Source: Lachancea thermotolerans CBS 6340
Taxonomy: Eukaryota; Ascomycota; Saccharomycetes; Saccharomycetales; Saccharomycetaceae
Reading direction: 5' to 3'
DNA: 64,000 nucleotides
Assembly (NCBI RefSeq): GCF_000142805.1
Contig: NC_013079.1
Location: forward strand, 186,001 to 250,000
Positions within the stretch are counted from its first letter, which is position 1; every line of letters starts with the position of its first letter. The notes beneath the pieces are model-generated. The model was not told the DNA's origin. It ran no database searches and worked only from the letters and a program-made list of their open reading frames with translations. Below, piece by piece: positions 59,901 to 64,000 of the stretch. Position numbers and translations under genes: made by a program.

Positions 59901-59963
59901 TATTCCATCATACAATGCAAGCTTAATGCTTTGGAATTTCAACTCGCCACTGCCTGAGGTCAT
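56904..59963 (-). CDS. PEX1: Peroxisomal AAA ATPase Pex1
   Basis: The protein has 1019 residues (S. cerevisiae 1043). The N-terminal double-psi barrel type domain (about 1-170) is followed by AAA D1 with Walker A GSSGVGKT (about 444-451) and a degenerate Walker B LLILDNSE, as in the family. D2 has Walker A GYPGCGKT (about 722-729), Walker B ILFFDEFDS and the SRH TSRPDLIDSALLRPGRLD. With Pex6 it extracts ubiquitinated Pex5 from the peroxisome membrane. It adds an YKL197C relative next to the YJR058C/057W relatives. Confidence 0.96.
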   Translation of the reverse strand: MTSGSGELKFQSIKLALYDGIRSNFVRLPSSIVQVLENSPIPVHEYGIEISGEKYEFSVGWDGFESSQGLNGQAAIQINPVLAATYGVRDGNVVDLTIKHFGENLVAKEVYIEPQTSDDWEVVERNARFLQDDILHQTRIVAKNSILICYVERTIAKFKIQRLVPETLDIARLGTDTLVVISPMLNKSRIPNGKPKNHLEAFVTHSPHILRSICWDEDLKGYSVGVSPGDIKSPLAFVSIVRNPLEGKVQEDRPSDDTAIECAQRIAVKVVVIEHLESSQAVVSDLAWESLGVRKKNGEKVKIEYISNHVAAATPTVFIHPVDRSQDASDVVLNGENSYFDESFSEQIKTMFSGCVLTDKAYLPSKLAYFELVSEHGKHVQFCEWNENKMGIKILDSAVRISRREPEQEAPKIHKEPLGFEKLIEDMAAYLTLPFVPSGTTLVTGSSGVGKTLLVKELENHLKNSTSLHVSYVDCESLIESTNFAKMKQLLHRLISCCYWHGPSLLILDNSELLFPSTKSEEEQPTRNASSDASSKLSQLFAAEIERVASKDSRMVRVLLTAKNRDQLNQLLFSRHTISKTWPLTPPNKDQRRIFFENFVAEKSLQLSDDLDESMMAIETEGYSPQDILLFCDKLLFEHLCDQDDIGAGLTRKTFERSIATFTPSSHRGIKLQKNSGVKWTSVGAMHKAKNMLLETLEWPTKYAPIFSECPLRLRSGILLYGYPGCGKTMLASAVAQQCGLNFISIKGPEILNKYIGASEQNIREIFERAQAAKPCILFFDEFDSIAPKRGHDSIGVTDRVVNQMLTQMDGAEGLEGVYVLAATSRPDLIDSALLRPGRLDKSILCGLPDERERLEILEAVVSSGNMELEPDCHLSSAAAATDGMSGADLQGLCYNAYLKAVHRSMASAPLKEEKQTATRPSFEYFTLDETKGLPVEFLDRLQQKSANSDKPEDERAASGAPKISIQDLLEASSETKPSISSSELQKLSAIYNTFSQDRDANMPAGEASNQIGGRLTLM

Positions 59964-60119
59964 TGCACCGCGGAATCGGCGGTAATGCTTATAATAGTCC
60001 CTACCTGATTCTGATGTAACAATTTCAACTCGAAGCCGAAAAAGACATCCTAAGTGGAACTCTTTAAAAAGCTTTTAAGAGCACCGCCGTTCCACCGGTC
60101 AGCACCCTGGAAGGAAGCC

Positions 60120-60563
60120 ATGTCAATAAAGTTCGTTATATGCCTGAATAAACAAGGTGCGCTGCGTCTAATAAGGCTCTTTGAGCCTTTCTCCGGAGAT
60201 GCGAACAGTAGCCAGTCCACAATCGCGCAAATATACAAGCTAATATCGTCAAGAGACCACAGGCATCAGAGCAACTTTGTTGAATTCTCGGATTCAACAA
60301 AGCTCGTCTACAAGCGATACGCCGGGCTGTACTTTGTTATGGGCGTTGGTCTACAAGACGAAGAATTGATCTATTTATCACACATTCACCTTCTAGTCGA
60401 GGTTTTAGACGCCTTTTTTGGTAACGTTTGCGAGCTGGACATCGTTTTCAACTTCCACAAGGCTTATATGATTCTAGATGAGCTCATAATAGGCGGCGAG
60501 ATCCAGGAGACTTGCAAAGATGTAATTCTAGAGCGCGTCAACTATTTAGACAGACTAAGTTAG
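60120..60563 (+). CDS. APS2: AP-2 adaptor complex sigma subunit
   Basis: The ATG at 60120 gives 147 residues, as in S. cerevisiae Aps2, beginning MSIKFVICLNKQG. The conserved sigma-adaptin core (FVEFSDSTKLVYKRYAGLYF, then VEVLDAFFGNVCELDIVFNF) is nearly unchanged. The small subunit forms the AP-2 core for clathrin-mediated endocytosis. Upstream the frame is open only from a GTG. The stop codon overlaps that of the convergent CDC8 by 3-4 bases. Confidence 0.97.
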   Translation: MSIKFVICLNKQGALRLIRLFEPFSGDANSSQSTIAQIYKLISSRDHRHQSNFVEFSDSTKLVYKRYAGLYFVMGVGLQDEELIYLSHIHLLVEVLDAFFGNVCELDIVFNFHKAYMILDELIIGGEIQETCKDVILERVNYLDRLS

Positions 60564-61204
60564 AAATACATAAAATCCTGGATATCTGCATATTCCTGCA
60601 TGAATGCGCTAGTTGTGGACCACACCATGTCATGGACCTGCTCGATGGACTTGCCTGAGGTCTCAAGAACCTTGATATGTGCCTGACTGTAGTCTGGATC
60701 CTCGAAGTCGTTGAAAAAGGTGGAAAACTGTTCACGCACCTTTTGTTGGAACGCCGAGTTCTCGTAACGCTCGTCGCCAAACCCTTGTCGCAGCTCGCTG
60801 CCTTGATTTGTGAGGAAAAGTGTCAGGTCGGGCTTGAGAAGTCCCACGTCTGATTGCAAGCACCAACGCAAATCCATCCCCGGAACTCCCTTGGCCGCCG
60901 AGTACGCGACACCAGAATAAACGTAGCGGTCAAGAACCACGTTGCGGCCTTCAAGCAGCAGCGCCTTTATCTCTTCGGCAACCTCCCATCTGTTGGCTGA
61001 AAACAGGAGGTGGATGGCTTGATCTGGTAGAAGGAATGATGGGTCTGTCAGGTACTGGTTAATCAAACCCCCAATTTTAGTAGATCTATCTGGGAACTTG
61101 ATCAATTGAGAGTCAGGACCGAGGCGCTCAGTGAGCTTACCCGCCTGCGTACTTTTCCCCGTCCGGTCAAGGCCCTCGATCAGAATCAGTTTTCCACGGC
61201 CCAT
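60560..61204 (-). CDS. CDC8: Thymidylate (dTMP) kinase
   Basis: The protein has 214 residues (S. cerevisiae 216). The P-loop EGLDRTGKST (10-19), the DRYVYSGVAYSAAKG block that binds thymidine (about 94-108), and DLTLFLT are typical. The enzyme makes dTDP from dTMP and is essential for DNA replication. In S. cerevisiae, CDC8 maps beside the SUP4 tRNA-Tyr gene, and a tRNA-Tyr lies about 545 bp away here. It overlaps APS2 tail to tail at the stop codons. Confidence 0.97.
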   Translation of the reverse strand: MGRGKLILIEGLDRTGKSTQAGKLTERLGPDSQLIKFPDRSTKIGGLINQYLTDPSFLLPDQAIHLLFSANRWEVAEEIKALLLEGRNVVLDRYVYSGVAYSAAKGVPGMDLRWCLQSDVGLLKPDLTLFLTNQGSELRQGFGDERYENSAFQQKVREQFSTFFNDFEDPDYSQAHIKVLETSGKSIEQVHDMVWSTTSAFMQEYADIQDFMYF

Positions 61205-61748
61205 GACGATGCTGCGATGGGAAGCGGTAAGAGATGTATTTTTTCGACCGTGTATAAGTGTCTAAGAGAGACTAGTGCACTGCTAGAGCCTGAAAAGAAC
61301 GCTAACAAGTGCACCAATTGAGGCGCAAATGCCGGCCTGGAAAGAGTGGAGTAAAGTCTCATCAAGCTGTCCCTTTCCCTCCTGCGGTCCGAGGTTCGCT
61401 CCCAAAAAGCCATGTCAGAGGTTGAACAAAGATGAAGCTTTTCCCGAATCAGCTCATGAGTTCTCCTACCCATACTTAGCCATAGCCCCATACAACTGTG
61501 TTTCCCTCCCCTCTACAAAATCTGCGGTTGTATCGCTAGCTTCGGCTGCGCTCACTGCTGTTTGCGGCGAGCGCTAAAAACTAGTTTCTCAAGGCAGCTT
61601 AAGGTGTGGGAGCAAACGCAGACGTCACAGGCCAGGCTCAAGGTTATAGCGCTGGTGACTAACTCCACGAACTCTTCAGCATGCTCGAGTTTCTTATCTT
61701 TGTATAGCCAGATATAATGCCCATAGTCTTTACCTCTTCCAACAATTC
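61205..61748. promoter_or_regulatory. CDC8 promoter and 5' flank of tRNA-Tyr
   Basis: These 544 bases show no convincing ORF. I looked for an ACGCGT MCB element, expected for an S-phase gene, and did not find a perfect one. Confidence 0.4.
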
Positions 61749-61837
61749 CTCCCGGTGGCCAAGTTGGTTTAAGGCGCAAGACTGTAATGTGTTACGAAGA
61801 AATCTTGATATCGGGCGTTCGAATCGCCCCCGGGAGA
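61749..61837 (+). tRNA. SUP4: tRNA-Tyr (anticodon GUA) with 14-nt intron
   Basis: The 89-nt gene has acceptor CTCCCGG/CCGGGAG, D arm GCCAAGTTGGTTTAAGGC, anticodon GTA at 61784-61786, and T arm GGGCG-TTCGAAT-CGCCC. The intron (61788-61801) starts one base after the anticodon, the standard position; removal leaves loop CTGTAAA and a CAAGA/TCTTG stem (mature 75 nt). In S. cerevisiae the tRNA-Tyr gene SUP4 maps next to CDC8, so this is the likely positional ortholog. Confidence 0.97.
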
Positions 61838-61838
61838 A

Positions 61839-61844
61839 TTTTTT
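61839..61844 (+). terminator. Pol III terminator of tRNA-Tyr
   Basis: A T6 run begins two bases after the discriminator base. Confidence 0.9.
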
Positions 61845-62008
61845 GCAAAACTTTTTTACACCATCCGAATTCTTTCGGAAGCATTAGCCGCAGACGCGTG
61901 AGATGGGCATTTTCCGGCGGTCTAGCTTCTATGCTACACAAGTCATTATCTTTTTATATATTTCGTCTCTATAATATGCAATACTGTATCTGTTTTGGAA
62001 TGCACCTC

Positions 62009-62497
62009 CTAGCGGTCCATGTTCATGTCCATGTCCATGTCCATATCCACATCCTGCGACTCCGGCGTTTCGACCAGCGTCTTGCCGTCACTAGTCCCGT
62101 TGTCGCTGTCGTCGAATTCTTCCAGATCCTTGTCGTAAAGGCAGTAATTGACTGCGGTGATATTGTCTAGGCTCAACCTGCTGTTGTAACTGCCGTTTAT
62201 GAGAGCCGACCCGTAGCCCTCCAATATGTAGTCTTCAATTTCCACGTACGGCGACGACGTCGCAGAGTCGCTGGAGTTTTGGCGCGCACTCATGGCTATC
62301 GCACACACAGCATCGTCTATCAGCGGTGGCGCTTCTCTTGTGTTTTCCGCGGGGGCAGCTCTCCCCGGGAAACTTCCCATCGATGCCTTTAGCCGCTTCC
62401 TGGTCGGCTGTTGCGGCCCGTCGCTGCCATGTTGTAAGTCCCTTTTCAGAGTATTTCCCAAATCGCCGTTGAATCCTGTGCCAAACTGCGGTACCAT
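62009..62497 (-). CDS. Small acidic protein, probable YJR056C-position ortholog, function unknown
   Basis: The 162-residue protein has a basic stretch TRKRLKASM (about 32-40) that could be a nuclear localisation signal. A conserved-looking central block follows (YVEIEDYILEGYGSALINGSYNSRLSLDNITAVNYCLYDKD, about 83-124). The tail is acidic and ends in (MD)n repeats encoded by ATGGAC hexamers (62012-62047). No named domain is recognised. The location beside CDC8 and the SUP4-type tRNA is that of S. cerevisiae YJR056C (236 residues, uncharacterised), in the same orientation relative to CDC8. Orthology is an inference from position. Confidence 0.6.
   Translation of the reverse strand: MVPQFGTGFNGDLGNTLKRDLQHGSDGPQQPTRKRLKASMGSFPGRAAPAENTREAPPLIDDAVCAIAMSARQNSSDSATSSPYVEIEDYILEGYGSALINGSYNSRLSLDNITAVNYCLYDKDLEEFDDSDNGTSDGKTLVETPESQDVDMDMDMDMNMDR
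62012..62047. repeat. ATGGAC hexanucleotide repeat
   Basis: About five to six copies of GTCCAT/ATGGAC, one or two with single changes, code for the Met-Asp tail of the gene above. It is a slippage-prone coding microsatellite. Confidence 0.75.
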
Positions 62498-62745
62498 TTC
62501 CCTGCGCTGCTATCGACCTTCAAGACAGCTCTCTGTCCGATAATGATCACCAGTTGTTGTAGTCGCTTTTAAGAAATGTAATGGAAGAAAAAGGTTCTAC
62601 GTCAATAGTGACCAAACCATAATGCGTTTTTCCAAACCTAAAAGCGCAGACAAGCTGATTTACCGCTAAGATACATAACGACTACTGGTGAATAGATTCG
62701 GACCGCAGCAGGATACGCGTGATACAAGCTTCAAAAGGTACCACC

Positions 62746-63234
62746 ATGGACCGTCTCAACTCCCTAGAAAAAAGTCTCCCACCAGAACGGCCCGCCACCG
62801 ATCAGGCCATCGACAAGCTGAACCAGCAGGTTACTCAGGAGTTCAAAATAGCCGCCAACGCCGTGACGAGTCTCTACCGGCTTTCGTCGGAGCGCAGCTC
62901 TCTCAGCAGGCACGCAGGGTATGCCGAGTGTCTGGACGACGTCCTACAGCAGCTCGAGAGCGGCCGCACCGCGGAAGAGTTGCGGCAGTGGTGCGAGAAT
63001 CGGAAACACGAGATTCGCGGCTCCGCGGCGGCGAAAACAGACTCGAGTGCTCCCACAGTAGTAGCAAGGACTCCCGCGGCGCCTGGCACGCCAGCTAGTG
63101 GCGTTGCCGCGCCGCTAGGCTCTTTCGCTTCCCGCGACAGGCGCGCGAAGCCGAACCGGGCGAGCGTCGCGCAAGCAGACCCCGAGCGCAAGATTAAAAA
63201 GCCCAGAAACTGGAGTAACCGGTCTGAACCCTAG
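62746..63234 (+). CDS. Small helical protein, possible HAPSTR1/TAPR1-like domain
   Basis: The ATG at 62746 (context ACCACCATGG) gives 162 residues. Residues about 30-65 read FKIAANAVTSLYRLSSERS then GYAECLDDVL. This resembles the F-x-x-A-A-x-A-V-T-x-L-Y...G...DVL pattern of the C16orf72/HAPSTR1 (TAPR1-like, formerly DUF4588) family, remembered rather than searched. The second half is Ala/Pro/Arg-rich, disordered and basic, ending KKPRNWSNRSEP. It is not HIT1, the next gene in S. cerevisiae, because no zinc-finger cysteines are present. The upstream frame is open from a GTG only. Function is not assigned. Confidence 0.6.
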   Translation: MDRLNSLEKSLPPERPATDQAIDKLNQQVTQEFKIAANAVTSLYRLSSERSSLSRHAGYAECLDDVLQQLESGRTAEELRQWCENRKHEIRGSAAAKTDSSAPTVVARTPAAPGTPASGVAAPLGSFASRDRRAKPNRASVAQADPERKIKKPRNWSNRSEP

Positions 63235-64000
63235 CCCGGCTGACGCGGCCGCTCTATTCCCCGCGGCAAGATTGTGAATTTTCCTCTAGCCACGCTGTAG
63301 CGCCCCACAATAGGGTCTACACTTGGCTGCACTACTGCAGCAGAACTCTGCCCAAAAGCTAGAGAAAAGCACGAACTACACACAAGCTACTCAAGCCAGA
63401 ATCATGTACAGAAGCCGAAGACAGAAGCCGAAGACATAAGCCAACGACAGAAGCCAACGACAGAAATGCTTCTACCGCCCCGAGCCTTGGCCCCGAAACT
63501 CCAGAACAACCGATAAACGCGCAGGGCTACCAGACCTCTGGGCGCCCCATGCTCTCTATGCTCCGGTTTCCTTCTGCCTCTCTCGCGCCGGCCCTCGCCA
63601 GAGCCTCCGTGGGCGCAGCCGGACTTACCGTAGCTGCGTCTTATAGACACCGTGCGCACGTACTACGAAGCGGCATCGGGCATCATAGACGTAGGGCACG
63701 CGTGCGTGTTACGTCATAACCAACCTTTACCACGTGACCTAGCACTCGAGGCTCGCGATGCCCTCCTATTGCACGCATTATACCGGTCCATTAACTAATC
63801 ATTGCGTTCCCGCTGGGCTCCTTGTGTGTGTCCACAGCGGCCCCTGCGGCATCCCCGCCGCGGGAGCTCTGCGTGCGTATCCCTCTCTGACCGCTCTTCT
63901 ATTGCGTGTCCCCGCCGTAACGGGTTAAATGCAAACAATTACATGTTCTTGCAGCTAATTCTTGCGTATGGAAAAAAGTTTCCCGAGGTTTTCTAGCGGG
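63235..64000. other. Intergenic region to the right window edge
   Basis: These 766 bases contain a 13-bp minisatellite (listed separately) and a CACGTG at 63731-63736. No credible gene is seen. The last AT-containing part near 63930-64000 may belong to the promoter of a gene beyond the edge. Confidence 0.4.
63411..63462. repeat. 13-bp tandem repeat, four copies
   Basis: Units GAAGCCGAAGACA (twice), TAAGCCAACGACA and GAAGCCAACGACA form a head-to-tail array. Units 1-2 and 3-4 form two sub-types differing by G/A and A/C changes. Confidence 0.85.

Noticed and set aside
62746-63234. HIT1 ortholog (expected by gene order after YJR056C)
   Set aside because: Hit1 has a zf-HIT zinc finger at its N-terminus; this protein has almost no cysteines.
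63402-63659. 85-codon minus-strand ORF across the 13-bp repeat
   Set aside because: Low-complexity composition and no homology; partly composed of the tandem repeat.

Overview
The window is nuclear DNA of a budding yeast of the family Saccharomycetaceae. It is gene-dense, nearly intron-free, and almost every protein has a clear Saccharomyces cerevisiae relative. The gene order is the main taxonomic clue. From about 14.4 kb rightwards the genes interleave two S. cerevisiae regions that are paralogous after the whole-genome duplication: YKL208-YKL197 (CBT1, EMC3, ADD66, LOS1, EAP1, PEX1) and YJR072-YJR056 (NPA3, LIA1, HAM1, RFC2, YAE1, TOR, ARP3, CCT5, RPA12, NTA1, CBF1, PTK2, APS2, CDC8). A single unduplicated version of both points to a non-WGD yeast such as Lachancea. 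The exact genus is an inference from order and moderate GC content.

Layout. 0-14 kb matches S. cerevisiae YGR217-YGR211: the 5' part of the calcium channel gene CCH1 (cut by the left edge), GPI1, RSM27, intron-containing RPS0, an AIM14/YNO1-type NADPH oxidase, a divergent MNN4-like gene, SLI1 and ZPR1. A tRNA-Thr(CGU) at 14.4 kb sits at the junction of the two ancestral blocks. 14.5-42.5 kb is a compact housekeeping block: mitochondrial CBT1, a GH125 mannosidase that S. cerevisiae lacks, EMC3, NPA3, ADD66, LIA1, HAM1, LOS1, EAP1, RFC2, YAE1, the single TOR kinase, ARP3, CCT5 and RPA12. 42.5-52 kb is the least ordinary part. It has a GC-rich 1.8-kb intergenic region with six CACGTG sites in 223 bp, then two MNN4-like LicD-family genes flanking NTA1. 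52-64 kb holds CBF1, PTK2, PEX1, APS2, CDC8, a tRNA-Tyr(GUA) with intron (the SUP4 position), a YJR056C-position gene and a short unassigned gene.

Themes. Cell-surface mannan biology recurs, with three MNN4-like genes plus a GH125 alpha-mannosidase. One MNN4-like protein has lost all three aspartates of the predicted catalytic DxDxD motif. Translation and growth control also recurs: TOR, EAP1, LIA1, RPS0, RPA12, LOS1 and two tRNAs. Two of these genes (LIA1, RPA12) carry recognisable PAC/RRPE promoter elements. No transposon, LTR, CRISPR array or viral remnant was seen.
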